A stretch of DNA of 43,759 bases from Clostridium sp. LS (GTDB lineage: Bacteria > Bacillota > Clostridia > Clostridiales > Clostridiaceae), in NCBI RefSeq assembly GCF_002760435.1, contig NZ_AUUU01000114.1, positions 1-43,759 of the forward strand, given 5' to 3'. Positions 17,568-25,945 of the stretch are shown piece by piece. The translations under genes were made by a program, and so were the position numbers. The notes below the pieces were generated by a model. The model was given only the letters and a program-made list of their open reading frames with translations, searched no databases and was not told the origin of the DNA. The number at the start of each line of letters is the position of its first letter. Position 1 is the stretch's first letter.

Positions 17568-17981
17568 ATGAATAGTGGTATTTTTAATGTATTTGATAAT
17601 ATTTTTGGCGATCATGATGTATACTCAGATGGCCATCAAATATCTCATTCTGAAAAGAATATCTTTGGTGGAGAAGATATATATTCCAATGGTCATAAAG
17701 TAATCCACACAGAAGCTAATTCGCTTGGTGGTAAAGATATTTATACTAATGGTCATCAAATTGTACATACAGAACCCAATATATTTGGAGGTGATAATAT
17801 TTATAATCACGGACATTTGATAAGTCATACAGAAAGTAACATCCTAGGCGGCAATGATTTATATGCTGGCGGACATATGATAGCACAAACACAACAACTT
17901 GGTAATGGAATATCTATACTTAAATATTCTGATCCACTTGCACATATTGACTCTTATGAAATGCCATCTTTTCACTTATAA
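17568..17981 (+). CDS. Protein of five exact 20-residue His-containing repeats
   Basis: 137 aa. Starting at Asn11, the repeat NIFGGxDIYxNGHxIxHTE recurs at 11, 31, 51, 71 and 91 with an exact 20-residue period. Each repeat has the Gly pair or GD at positions 4-5, an aromatic Tyr at 9, GH at 12-13 and, except in the last, His at 17. A 28-residue non-repeat tail follows. Strict periodicity with alternating polar and hydrophobic residues suggests a small beta-solenoid or stacked beta-hairpins, with a ladder of histidines on one face that could bind metal or lipid headgroups. It resembles short Gly/Tyr-repeat proteins (GGxDYY type) seen in Firmicutes, but I cannot name a family. There is no signal peptide. 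It has an AAGGAGG site 14 bases after dynamin 2 and is 11 bases before dynamin 3, so it is firmly inside the operon. Confidence 0.8.
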   Translation: MNSGIFNVFDNIFGDHDVYSDGHQISHSEKNIFGGEDIYSNGHKVIHTEANSLGGKDIYTNGHQIVHTEPNIFGGDNIYNHGHLISHTESNILGGNDLYAGGHMIAQTQQLGNGISILKYSDPLAHIDSYEMPSFHL

Positions 17982-17992
17982 GGAACATAAGA

Positions 17993-19927
17993 ATGAAATC
18001 TATTATAATAATACTTTTAATTAGTTTGTGTTGTTTGTGTGCATTATTTATTATCTACAATAATTATAATAAAAAAAGAAAAAAGAACTCAATTCAAAAC
18101 ACTAAAATAGCTGAAGTTGAAACAATTAATATAGACAAAGTTTCTAATTCAACTGATAAAAAAGAAAATAAAAATATAATAATAAAGAGACCATTAGTAC
18201 CAATAAAAAATAGTCCTTTAATACTAGATGGTACACCTACTATGGTCATAAAAACAGTTCTCGATAGAGTCGCTGAACATATTAATAAGTTTGAAGAACT
18301 TAAGGCTAACTATAACGAAATAAATAGTTTATCTAAAGATAGTAAATCACCCTTGCTAGTAGTAATCATTGGAGAATTTAAAACAGGAAAATCTACTTTT
18401 ATAAATGCTATATTAAGAGAAGAGTTATTAAAGTCAGACGTAACGCCAGCCACTGCAGTAGTGACTATGATAAAATATAGTTTAAATAGAGTTTTAATAG
18501 CATATCTAAAAGATGGCTCAACTAAACAATTTCCTTTAGATATGCTTGAAAAACTCTCTGCTGAAGGAGACTCATCAGCAGAAGAATTTAGATCTAATAT
18601 CAGTTATATTGAAATAGGAATTCCTAATGATATTCTTAATGATATAACAATTGTAGATACTCCAGGATTAAATGCTGATAAACCTCTTCATACTATTGCT
18701 ACTAAGGATTTCATGAACCGTGCTGATATTGTATTATGGATGTTCTCATATGCCAAAGCTGGTTCAAGAACTGAATTGGCTGAAATAAAAAGCTTGAATA
18801 ATAATCTTAAACCCATAGGCGTTGTAAATAGAATAGATGAAATTGATCCTGAAGAAGAAGATGCAGATGAACTATTGGATGACCTAAAAAAGAGATTAGG
18901 AGATGCTGTAAGCCATGTTGTTGGAGTTTCAGCTTTAGAAGCAATTGAATCTCGAAGAAACAATGATATTAGTAGATTAAAATCAAGTAGATGGGATCAA
19001 TTTGAAATAATACTCAAAGAGCAAGTTATCTCTAAACATGAACTAAAGAAATGTACCAGCATTCTATTAAAGTTAAAAGGGTTTATAGATAGACTAAATT
19101 CCATAATACTACTAAATGAAAATAAATATAAAGAAGCTACAGAAGACTTTAATAAATTAAGTGAATTATTGTCTCATACGAAACATAGAAAATTACAATT
19201 GGATGCACTTGCTAAGTGCTGGAACACAAATAGTACCCATTTTTATCTTCAACATATTATAAAGCTTGATGACTTACCTAACTATATAGAGAGTTATGAA
19301 AAACTAAATTCACAAAAAAAGTTAATTACGGAAGTCTATTCGGTACTTTCTGAAGAGAAAACTAAACTAGATTTTAGTGATGAAGTGAAATTAAAAGTAG
19401 ATAAGGATGCTTATAAAAAGGAATACGACAGCTTTAAATATGAACAGGATAAATATAATTCTTCTGGCTTTTTTGGTGGAAAACCCGTTTTTGATTTTAA
19501 TGGCGAAGGTAAGAGACTTCAAGTTAAACAAGCTTTCCTTAAAAATACACAGGAAGTACTTTGGGCTCGAGAAGAAGAATTAAAAGATAAAATAAACGCC
19601 TTAAATTCCCGTATAGACCGAAGTGAACGAGATGCTAAAGAACTCTATTTAAATGTAAGAAATAACATTAAATCTAGCGCAGAACTTACTAAAGCCAAAT
19701 TAGTATCCATAAATAATGAATTAGCTGAAAGTAAACAAAGAGTAGATAAATTAAAATGGGTATTAAATGCTAAAAATGCACTATATAAAAATATAGCTCC
19801 CGATATTAATTCAGGTCTTGTATATATAGAGCAATATATTCAAAAGGGTCGTGGTATAACACCTATTGAAACAACTATACATAATATAGATAATTTAACA
19901 TCTAAAGTATTAACCAATGTAGATTAA
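17993..19927 (+). CDS. Membrane-anchored dynamin-like GTPase 3
   Basis: 644 aa. Unlike its neighbours it begins with a membrane helix (3-22) and a basic/polar linker to about 75. The GTPase domain follows: G1 GEFKTGKS (127-134), G2 TPATA (151-155), G3 DTPG (222-225) and G4 NRID (279-282). The C-terminal half is charged and helical, with coiled-coil character (about 375-400 and 520-600), and lacks the hydrophobic paddle of dynamins 1 and 2. The N-terminal anchor may replace it. The ATG at 17993 has an AAGGA site right at the stop of the repeat gene. It is the last gene of the operon. A scaffold on which soluble dynamins 1 and 2 assemble is a reasonable inference. Confidence 0.88.
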   Translation: MKSIIIILLISLCCLCALFIIYNNYNKKRKKNSIQNTKIAEVETINIDKVSNSTDKKENKNIIIKRPLVPIKNSPLILDGTPTMVIKTVLDRVAEHINKFEELKANYNEINSLSKDSKSPLLVVIIGEFKTGKSTFINAILREELLKSDVTPATAVVTMIKYSLNRVLIAYLKDGSTKQFPLDMLEKLSAEGDSSAEEFRSNISYIEIGIPNDILNDITIVDTPGLNADKPLHTIATKDFMNRADIVLWMFSYAKAGSRTELAEIKSLNNNLKPIGVVNRIDEIDPEEEDADELLDDLKKRLGDAVSHVVGVSALEAIESRRNNDISRLKSSRWDQFEIILKEQVISKHELKKCTSILLKLKGFIDRLNSIILLNENKYKEATEDFNKLSELLSHTKHRKLQLDALAKCWNTNSTHFYLQHIIKLDDLPNYIESYEKLNSQKKLITEVYSVLSEEKTKLDFSDEVKLKVDKDAYKKEYDSFKYEQDKYNSSGFFGGKPVFDFNGEGKRLQVKQAFLKNTQEVLWAREEELKDKINALNSRIDRSERDAKELYLNVRNNIKSSAELTKAKLVSINNELAESKQRVDKLKWVLNAKNALYKNIAPDINSGLVYIEQYIQKGRGITPIETTIHNIDNLTSKVLTNVD

Positions 19928-19983
19928 TTTATAATCCAAGTACTGCTATGTAAGTATATACCGCAGTTTATGTTTTCTATCAA

Positions 19984-20025
19984 ACCCATGTAGCCATCCA
20001 GTGATGGCATGCATGGGTATTTTAC
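19984..20025 (+). terminator. Terminator of the dynamin operon
   Basis: A two-part GC-containing stem (19984-19990 with 20012-20018; 19994-19998 with 20003-20007) is followed by ATTTTACT, about 57 bases after the last stop codon. Confidence 0.65.
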
Positions 20026-20186
20026 TCATTGCAAGATTGTGATAAACTTAGAGATTTAATTATTGATGAAATAGGCTGTATAGTTGAGTACTGGTGATTC
20101 GTTATGTCAGGATACTCTTTGCTTAGATAGTATATCATATTAATTATAATTCTCTAAAGATCCTCTATTGAATAATTAGTCTTTAA

Positions 20187-20231
20187 AGCATAAAGCGGTT
20201 ATAACTTAACTTGCTTTATGCTATTTCTTTC
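20187..20231 (+). terminator. Terminator-like hairpin
   Basis: A perfect 10-bp stem (20187-20196 with 20213-20222) is followed by a T-rich run. No intact gene precedes it directly. Confidence 0.5.
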
Positions 20232-20390
20232 AATAATAGCTTTAATACCGGTTTTTAGTGAAAAATCATATATCAATGTTACAAATACAGCAATATTTTT
20301 GTTCTAAAAAACTATAAATAAATAATACTTAAATAAATGTAGAACTTGTAACTCTGAATTTGTAAGTCACTATAGTACATAAAAATCCAT

Positions 20391-20454
20391 ATATAATTTC
20401 TCTCAGTACCTGGTATCTAGCAATCAATATTAATAGACCGTTTCATGCCCCACC
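20391..20454. repeat. Dispersed 64-bp repeat, copy A
   Basis: Aligns without gaps to 24774-24837, with 45 of 64 bases identical. The two ends are strongly conserved (last 16 bases identical) and the middle has diverged. On the minus strand the conserved ends share one reading frame (WGMKR, eight variable codons, PGTERNYI), but this copy has an internal stop. Confidence 0.6.
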
Positions 20455-20707
20455 ATTCAATATTATCCTCAATCAATCCCTTGTATCAATAAAAGGTGCT
20501 GGGATTTTTCATGCTATGATGATAAAAAGTACCCTAGAAACAAGTTTTATCAATACCTGTATTCTGCAACTCTATTTTAATGCATTCTTCAATATATTTT
20601 ATTGGAAGAACTATATCGTATGATGCAAGTTTTCATCTACGGAACTTCATATGTTTTAGCTTAAAGAATAAAACCTTTCTGCTATGTCTTATAATTTAAT
20701 AGGCAAT

Positions 20708-20868
20708 TAAAGGACATTGCGACCTAACAATGCAAGCCCATCAAGGGCCATTAACTTCTTAAAAAACTCTCCGCTTCCATCATCAAAATAGCCCTTATCA
20801 TTACCAAATCACAAGCTTGATCTCCAACTCCAAGTATAGCAAAGTCTATAACCCCACATAATCTGCCT
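20708..20868 (-). pseudogene. Fragment of an aminoglycoside phosphotransferase-family gene
   Basis: The minus strand reads LCGVIDFAILGVGDQACDLVM. This matches the conserved metal-binding segment of APH/choline kinase-like phosphotransferases (IDFG..GxGDPAxDL). A frameshift then leads to DDGSGEFFKKLMALDGLALL, as expected for the following helical region. The N-terminal lobe and the rest are missing. It sits just downstream of the glyoxalase-family gene, both on the minus strand. Confidence 0.6.
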
Positions 20869-20902
20869 TAAATAAACTTTTGTACTGAATTATAAACTTT
20901 AC

Positions 20903-21862
20903 CTATCTCGCCTGCCTGAATACAATTGCGGTACCAAGTGCTGTACTAGCTGGTACAAAAATATCTCCTTGAGGTGTTTCTTTCACTTGAAATCCATTAC
21001 TCTCTATATACTTGTGTGTCATTGAAATATCACGCACTTTCACCACATATCCCGCAAAGGCTGGCAAATCAGGTACTGCTTCACCTGATAATATTCTATT
21101 TAAATGAGATCCAGGTACAATTGTTATTCGTGCATTTTCCATATCAAAGATACGAGCTGCTCCATCAACTTTCACATCGCAACCTAGGTATCGCTGATAT
21201 CTCTTGGTGAAATCATCAATCTCGGTATCAGCAGCACAAAGTATCACCTCAACTAGCTCAATTGCGCCATTTGGATGATCCATATGTGTTTGCGCCTGTA
21301 AAGTTTCTAATGGTGGAATATCGGCTATAGCTAATCTTCCTTCTGGAACATCTTCTCCGTCAATTTCCAAAACCTTCAGCGACAAAACCTTCACACCCTC
21401 TGTAGTCTCGATAGGGCGTTGGACCGGATTTACACCACTATGCCCAATTCCATTTTTATCGAAACGTGCTGCAGAAGCCTCCACATCTGGTGAATAGAAG
21501 CATAAAATATGTGTTCCTTCAAAACGCGCTAAGCAGCTGGAAACAGTATCAACGGTACGTTTGATATTTTGAAGAACAAGAGGAAGTGCTGCTGATGGAA
21601 CCTGAATAGGAACCATTTTTGCATCTTCGGGAATCTTTACTCCCTCTTTTACCACAGTAGCAATCTCAACAAAGTTGCGTAAAAATGTAATGTGTGTATT
21701 CGCAACACCAAGAGTTTTAGGTTCCTCACCTTCTTTTTCAGCCATCAAGGGATAGGCTGGTGTAAGACAAACAAAGCCTAACTTCTTATAAAGTTCTAGT
21801 GCAGCACTCATATCTGTTACAACATGGCCTGCATGATGTATATGCTTAATTTCAGTATTCAT
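20903..21862 (-). CDS. VOC/glyoxalase-family protein, two-domain
   Basis: 319 aa. The N-terminus (KHIHHAGHVVTDMSAALELY, then KLGF) is a typical vicinal-oxygen-chelate opening with metal-ligand histidines. A second VOC-like half spans about residues 155-319. The middle and end resemble the Glyoxalase_3-like group. The substrate cannot be predicted; metal-dependent lyase, isomerase, dioxygenase or resistance functions are all found in this fold. Base composition is clearly more GC-rich than all neighbours, and codon use differs, which points to recent transfer. The ATG at 21862 follows AAGGAG. The downstream phosphotransferase fragment may have arrived with it. Confidence 0.75.
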   Translation of the reverse strand: MNTEIKHIHHAGHVVTDMSAALELYKKLGFVCLTPAYPLMAEKEGEEPKTLGVANTHITFLRNFVEIATVVKEGVKIPEDAKMVPIQVPSAALPLVLQNIKRTVDTVSSCLARFEGTHILCFYSPDVEASAARFDKNGIGHSGVNPVQRPIETTEGVKVLSLKVLEIDGEDVPEGRLAIADIPPLETLQAQTHMDHPNGAIELVEVILCAADTEIDDFTKRYQRYLGCDVKVDGAARIFDMENARITIVPGSHLNRILSGEAVPDLPAFAGYVVKVRDISMTHKYIESNGFQVKETPQGDIFVPASTALGTAIVFRQAR

Positions 21863-21965
21863 AAAAATCTCTCCTTTTTCTAAAATTTTTAAAGTATTCT
21901 TTCTATCTATTATTAGCTATCGCACCACTACCAATACTAACCGATTGGTATGTACAACTTTTAAG

Positions 21966-22205
21966 CTATGCGTACTTATCTGTTTTTTCATCGGTTGTTT
22001 TAATATGTGAATTTTCAATAATTGGCTTTTCCCAATATTGTCCTGTCCTTGTATCTAATAAAACTATATTTTTTTCATCCATCTTAATCATTTGATATAC
22101 CCCAGTTTCACTATTTTCACTGATTCTTAAAATATACCTTCCAAGTATAATACTTGCACATATCATAAATACCCCTATTATTACTGCTGACAGTATAATA
22201 TACAT
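21966..22205 (-). CDS. Small membrane-anchored protein, unknown
   Basis: 79 aa. One N-terminal membrane helix (about 2-27) is followed by a soluble domain of about 50 residues (GVYQMIKMDEKNIVLLDTRT region). Start ATG at 22205 with a GGGGAGGG site. Nothing in the sequence suggests a function. It lies upstream of the glyoxalase-family gene by about 100 bases and on the same strand, but composition differs, so the two are probably not an old operon. Confidence 0.6.
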   Translation of the reverse strand: MYIILSAVIIGVFMICASIILGRYILRISENSETGVYQMIKMDEKNIVLLDTRTGQYWEKPIIENSHIKTTDEKTDKYA

Positions 22206-22557
22206 TTATATTAACCCTCCCCTCAAAAATTTACTTATAGCCGATTCTATAAATCTATAATTAATGAACAATAGTTTACAAGAACGTCAATTTATTAATA
22301 TCATTATACTTACAATAATTAAATAGATCAGAATAATCATTCCTGCAAACTTGCAAAGTTAGTTTTAATATTATCAGTATCAATAATTGCAGAATGTATT
22401 AATTTCACTTTGCGAGATTACACTTATAATAAAAAAGAATAACTCATTAGACTTAACAGCCAACTTCTGTATTCGGTAAATTAAGAATGTATAAATACGC
22501 AGTCAATACAGGCTTATAATTATTAAAATAGCGTCATAAATATTCAAACATAAAAGA
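22206..22557. other. Intergenic region without a recognised gene
   Basis: AT-rich. No supported ORF, repeat or RNA gene was seen. Confidence 0.45.
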
Positions 22558-22599
22558 TACACCTCCCAATGTTATATATTGATAACATTGGGAGGTGTA
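22558..22599 (-). terminator. Strong terminator hairpin after the YdcF-family gene
   Basis: An 18-bp perfect stem (22558-22575 with 22582-22599) with a 6-base loop is followed on the minus strand by TCTTTTATG. It lies about 140 bases past the stop codon. Confidence 0.7.
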
Positions 22600-22741
22600 C
22601 TTCAGTAATGCTCTTAAAATAATGGGACTTATGACGTTTTATAAGAATAATGGGTCATACCATTAAAAAATGGCTCGCTTTCCTTCACTATTTATAAATA
22701 ATATATATATTAGTTCAGTTAAATATTATGATTTAACTATA

Positions 22742-23440
22742 TTATTTATCAAATACTAAACTTTTAACAACTGCAAAGGCCTCCCTAATATAAGTTGAAG
22801 GAATTAAAGGCCCTCTCAAAGTACTTGAATAATTATCAAAATTAGTATATCCATTTTTCTTAGCCAAAAGACTACTTCTAAATGCATGATAATCCGTTGT
22901 CACTATTTTTACGCTGACGTTAGATATTGATTTGTTGCTGTGCTCTTCTATCTTCTCCTTAGAAAATTTCAAATTTTCGTCAGTGTCTCTCGACTTATCC
23001 TCTAATATTATTTTGTCTTTATCTATACCTCTCTCCTGTAAATATTCACTCATAGCTTGAGCTTCTGACACCTTTTCATTTTCACCTTGTCCACCAGATA
23101 CAACGATATATTGATCAGGATTTTTTTCTTCACACTTTATTACTGCATCTAATCTTTCACTAAGTATTGAATTAGGAGTTTTTCCATTATTAAGACCTGC
23201 TCCAAGCACAATAATATAATCATCTCTTTTCTCATTATATTTTGGATAACTTATTATTGCAGCTTCTATACCTATGAAAAGTATACCTAATATGCATAGA
23301 GACACCTTTATAAATTTATATATGTTTAAGTAAAACTTGCTTTCTTTTATTCTGTTTTTGAAAAAATAGTGGCCCAGTATTATTCCACCCAAGATTAGGA
23401 ATGGTATACTAACTGCACTCCACAGGGTTATAATACCCAT
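22742..23440 (-). CDS. YdcF/SanA-family (DUF218) membrane protein
   Basis: 232 aa from the ATG at 23440, which has GAGG at correct spacing. A TTG five codons earlier also has a ribosome site and cannot be excluded. Two N-terminal membrane helices (about 5-25 and 43-62) precede a DUF218 domain. That domain has DDYIIVLGAGLNNGKTP, ERLDAVIKCEEKNP, VVSGGQG, EAQAMSEYL and TTDYHAFRS, which are the standard YdcF/SanA/ElyC motifs. Family members affect envelope integrity, and some bind nucleotides or act in envelope polymer synthesis. The exact substrate is not known. It appears monocistronic. Confidence 0.85.
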   Translation of the reverse strand: MGIITLWSAVSIPFLILGGIILGHYFFKNRIKESKFYLNIYKFIKVSLCILGILFIGIEAAIISYPKYNEKRDDYIIVLGAGLNNGKTPNSILSERLDAVIKCEEKNPDQYIVVSGGQGENEKVSEAQAMSEYLQERGIDKDKIILEDKSRDTDENLKFSKEKIEEHSNKSISNVSVKIVTTDYHAFRSSLLAKKNGYTNFDNYSSTLRGPLIPSTYIREAFAVVKSLVFDK

Positions 23441-23911
23441 ATATATCCTCGTCAAATTTATCTCCCCTATCCTATCTATTTCTCATAATACCTTCTTTCA
23501 GATTAAACACTCATTATTATAGTACTGCAAAACAAAAACTTATATCATAAGAAATTTCTTAAAAAACCTTAAGATTTTATTAATATAGGCTTTAATCTTT
23601 GAGTAAGCTATTTAAATATTCATTAAAAATCTCTAATGCTTTTTATATTATAACACATACTCTTCAAAACTCTTTTGATATTCTTTATTGGGCTTGGATA
23701 AAAACAAATCTTTTATAAATCAATCATCCTTTCTTTAAATGTCTTAATTCGTAAAATCTTACAACTGTGAACTAAATACTTTACAAAATAGTTATATCAT
23801 AGATACCCCATATATTAATATTATAACTATATTTTTTCTCTTTTACTGAATAAGTATTCAGTTTTTAAATCACAGTATAGGCTGCCGAAAGTTACATTTT
23901 AAAATTGCAAT

Positions 23912-24082
23912 CTACAGAGGGCAGACTTTCCCCCTTGAAAATCTGTTTTCCTTAACTTCATTTGTAACTTCTGTAGCAAATGAGCCTAACACAAACACTT
24001 CTTCAAGATAGTGCAGTATTTCCTCTTGTCCTGCTGTTCCTAAAGCCTCTATATCATTCTTTACTGACTCTACAGTTGGCAT
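23912..24082 (-). pseudogene. N-terminal fragment of an IS1595-type transposase
   Basis: 56 codons on the minus strand start MPTVESVKNDIEAL and end ENRFSRGKVCP, then a stop. This matches the N-terminus of IS1595-family transposases up to the first knuckle of their zinc ribbon (CPxCG). The ribbon and DDE domain are gone. A promoter-like TTGACT / TATAAT pair and a candidate terminal repeat lie upstream, consistent with the left end of an insertion sequence. Confidence 0.6.
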
Positions 24083-24145
24083 AATAAGACATCCGTAATC
24101 ATTCGTATATTCTTATTATAGCCAATTCAACAGATTGTAGTCAAA

Positions 24146-24171
24146 TTTCAACACTATTCTTGAACAGAGCC
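24146..24171 (-). mobile_element. Candidate terminal inverted repeat of the IS1595-type remnant
   Basis: On the minus strand the end reads GGCTCTGTTCAAGAATAGTG, the GG-CTCTGT-type start typical of this IS group, about 65 bases before the transposase start. The opposite end was not found, so the call is tentative. Confidence 0.4.
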
Positions 24172-24173
24172 AA

Positions 24174-24218
24174 AATTAAAAAGCACCCTTGTTTTAGCGG
24201 ACAAAGTGCTTTTTAATT
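24174..24218. terminator. Long hairpin next to the IS end
   Basis: A perfect 13-bp outer stem (24174-24186 with 24206-24218) contains a 4-bp inner stem. It borders the candidate IS terminus. It is either a terminator of flanking DNA or a target structure. Confidence 0.5.
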
Positions 24219-24773
24219 CCTCAAATACATATTCACATAAGACAGCCGAGTGGCTTTCCTATATTTATATTATAGCACGGAAACATAAAAAATAAACAAT
24301 GCCCTAATAATCTTACATAAGAAAACGAACTATACAATAGTAAGCTTGATTTACACCATAATTCTTGTTCTTTACAGAATTGAAATTATTTTATTAACCA
24401 ATATCTTAAATTGAGTATTTACTTCCTACTTATAAATAATGCTGCTATATATTAAATATCAATTTAGGATAACGATACTAAACACTTCTGTCCTTATCCC
24501 TCCCTTAAACATTACAACAAATAATCCTCTATGCTATAATTCAGCAATACTATAGAAAGTATTCTATATATCTATAAATATAAATAATTGTAGATAATTA
24601 TATTTATTTATCTTTAATTATAGATAAATATCTTTACCCATAATTATCTATAATTATATTTTATTAATTTTTCAAATGAACTGGTAGACCATTTAAATTC
24701 TTAGATTTCTTCTTAACTATATCTTCAATTTATTAGCAACTATCTCAATTGACTTATATATTCTAAAAATTAT

Positions 24774-24837
24774 ATATAGTTTCTCCCGGTACCAGGTAGT
24801 TCAAATTGAAATAATTTATATCGTTTCATGCCCCACC
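24774..24837. repeat. Dispersed 64-bp repeat, copy B
   Basis: Partner of copy A at 20391-20454. On the minus strand it contains a small open frame from an ATG preceded by GGGGTGGGG to a TAA: MKR, eight codons, then PGTGRNYI. Differences from copy A in the conserved part are mostly at third codon positions. Confidence 0.6.
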
Positions 24838-25172
24838 CCTATTATATTACTTCATATATTCCACATTATATTTCCTACCTATGTATAAGTAGTTAACTCT
24901 TACATCATTCAATATACTTGCCCCAATAAATTCAATGGATTCATTCGTGTACTAAACTAAAGCTTAACCTTCGGTAATTCTTCTTTAACTTTCTAGGTAA
25001 ATAAAATCTCTCTCTAATATTTTAAATGGTATAGTATCTTACTATTTAAATTCAATGTCTTACAATCCTACTGTATACATCTCTAATAATTTTATTTTTT
25101 GATATCCGTAGCCGGATAGCTTGGATGGACTTTTTATTGACTATATTCATCAATATAATATTAATGCCATTA

Positions 25173-25209
25173 AACCGTTGGTTATTACATTTTGGAATAA
25201 CCAACGGTT
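25173..25209 (+). promoter_or_regulatory. 14-bp hairpin in the leader of the PadR gene
   Basis: A perfect stem (25173-25186 with 25196-25209) with a 9-base loop lies 55 bases before the start codon. It is flanked by near-identical segments ATTAAACCG and ATTAAACTG. It could be an attenuator, a terminator of upstream transcription or an operator. Confidence 0.45.
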
Positions 25210-25264
25210 ATTTGTCCTGAGCATGACATTAAACTGCTCTATATTTTTAAAAGGAGGTCATATA

Positions 25265-25897
25265 ATGACTATTTCAAAAACAAGTAAAAAAAGCAAAAAA
25301 GGGGTGAACTTATTAGGTCCTTATAAACCTGTAAAAAGAACTTCAAGTGATGATTACAAAGCTGAATACAACAGGATGTTTCCAACTAAAATGTCCAGCT
25401 CCAACTTCTTACTATTTTATACACTATTTTTACTAAACAAGAAGTCTGAGCCTTTATATGGTAAAGAGATGTTAATAGAGATACAAAGGAGTGTAAGTGT
25501 TGATATTTGGAAACCTTCACATGGTACTTATTATCCCCTTTTAGAGGAGATGGTCAAAGCTGGCTATATAGAAATTGTTAAAAATACTACGTCTAAGAAG
25601 TTCTATTCTATTACCGAATTAGGTAAAAAAGAATTGGAATTGAGACTAGCTGAATTTAAACCTATGCTTATTAAAGCTTCTGATTTCTTTTCTAAAGTTT
25701 CAAACATAATCTATGATTCAGATCAAATTATTAATGCTACCATAACTAATATTCCAAAATCTAATCATAAACTAGTTCTTGGATCTGATGATAAATTTCT
25801 TGAAATGTTATCTAATATAAACATTAAAATTGAAGAACTTAAGAAAATGATTGAAAATGAATGTATTGAAATTAAAGTAATAAAATCCATTAAATAA
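25265..25897 (+). CDS. PadR-family transcriptional regulator
   Basis: 210 aa from the ATG at 25265, chosen for its AAAGGAGGTCAT site; the frame stays open upstream without a ribosome site. A basic N-terminal tail (1-35) precedes a PadR-type winged helix (about 45-125): LYGKEMLIEI, WKPSHGTYYPLLEEMVKAGYI and the wing KNTTSKKFYSITELGKKEL. The C-terminal helical part (about 130-210) is probably for dimerisation. PadR proteins usually repress efflux or stress genes in response to small molecules. No obvious target gene lies beside it; a leader hairpin and the divergent spacing suggest self-control. Confidence 0.85.
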   Translation: MTISKTSKKSKKGVNLLGPYKPVKRTSSDDYKAEYNRMFPTKMSSSNFLLFYTLFLLNKKSEPLYGKEMLIEIQRSVSVDIWKPSHGTYYPLLEEMVKAGYIEIVKNTTSKKFYSITELGKKELELRLAEFKPMLIKASDFFSKVSNIIYDSDQIINATITNIPKSNHKLVLGSDDKFLEMLSNINIKIEELKKMIENECIEIKVIKSIK

Positions 25898-25902
25898 TTT
25901 AA

Positions 25903-25945
25903 TGATGCCAGTGTATTTGACCTGGCATCAATTTATTACTTTTTA
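25903..25945 (+). terminator. Terminator after the PadR gene
   Basis: A 9-bp stem (25903-25911 with 25922-25930) is followed by a T-rich stretch. It also lies at the end of the convergent minus-strand gene, so it may serve both. Confidence 0.7.

Larger units (their letters stand above)
19928..20902. other. 975-base region of decayed sequence
   Basis: No intact gene. It contains two terminator-like hairpins, one copy of a 64-base dispersed repeat, and a phosphotransferase fragment listed separately. A 30-codon open stretch on the minus strand (20534-20626, reading ASYDIVLPIKYIEECIKIEL) and a plus-strand stretch near 20032-20098 (CDKLRDLIIDEIG) also look like gene debris, but I cannot assign them. 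Confidence 0.4.
23441..25264. other. 1.8-kb region without an intact gene
   Basis: Contains an IS1595-type transposase fragment with a candidate IS end, a hairpin, copy B of the 64-bp repeat, a very AT-rich stretch (24590-24665) with three related TAATTATAGATAA-like segments, and the PadR leader hairpin. Otherwise nothing recognisable. Confidence 0.5.

Noticed and set aside
17598..17900. 60-bp DNA periodicity resembling an array
   Set aside because: It follows from the 20-residue protein repeats in an intact gene; there are no unique spacers, so it is not CRISPR.
20032..20098. Plus-strand coding-like stretch (CDKLRDLIIDEIG) after the dynamin terminator
   Set aside because: Too short, with stops on both sides and no recognisable parent; mentioned only in the gap entry.
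24590..24665. Very AT-rich cluster of related inverted and direct TAATTATAGATAA-like segments
   Set aside because: Could be an origin or protein-binding cluster, but in sequence this AT-rich the pattern is not distinguishable from low-complexity DNA.
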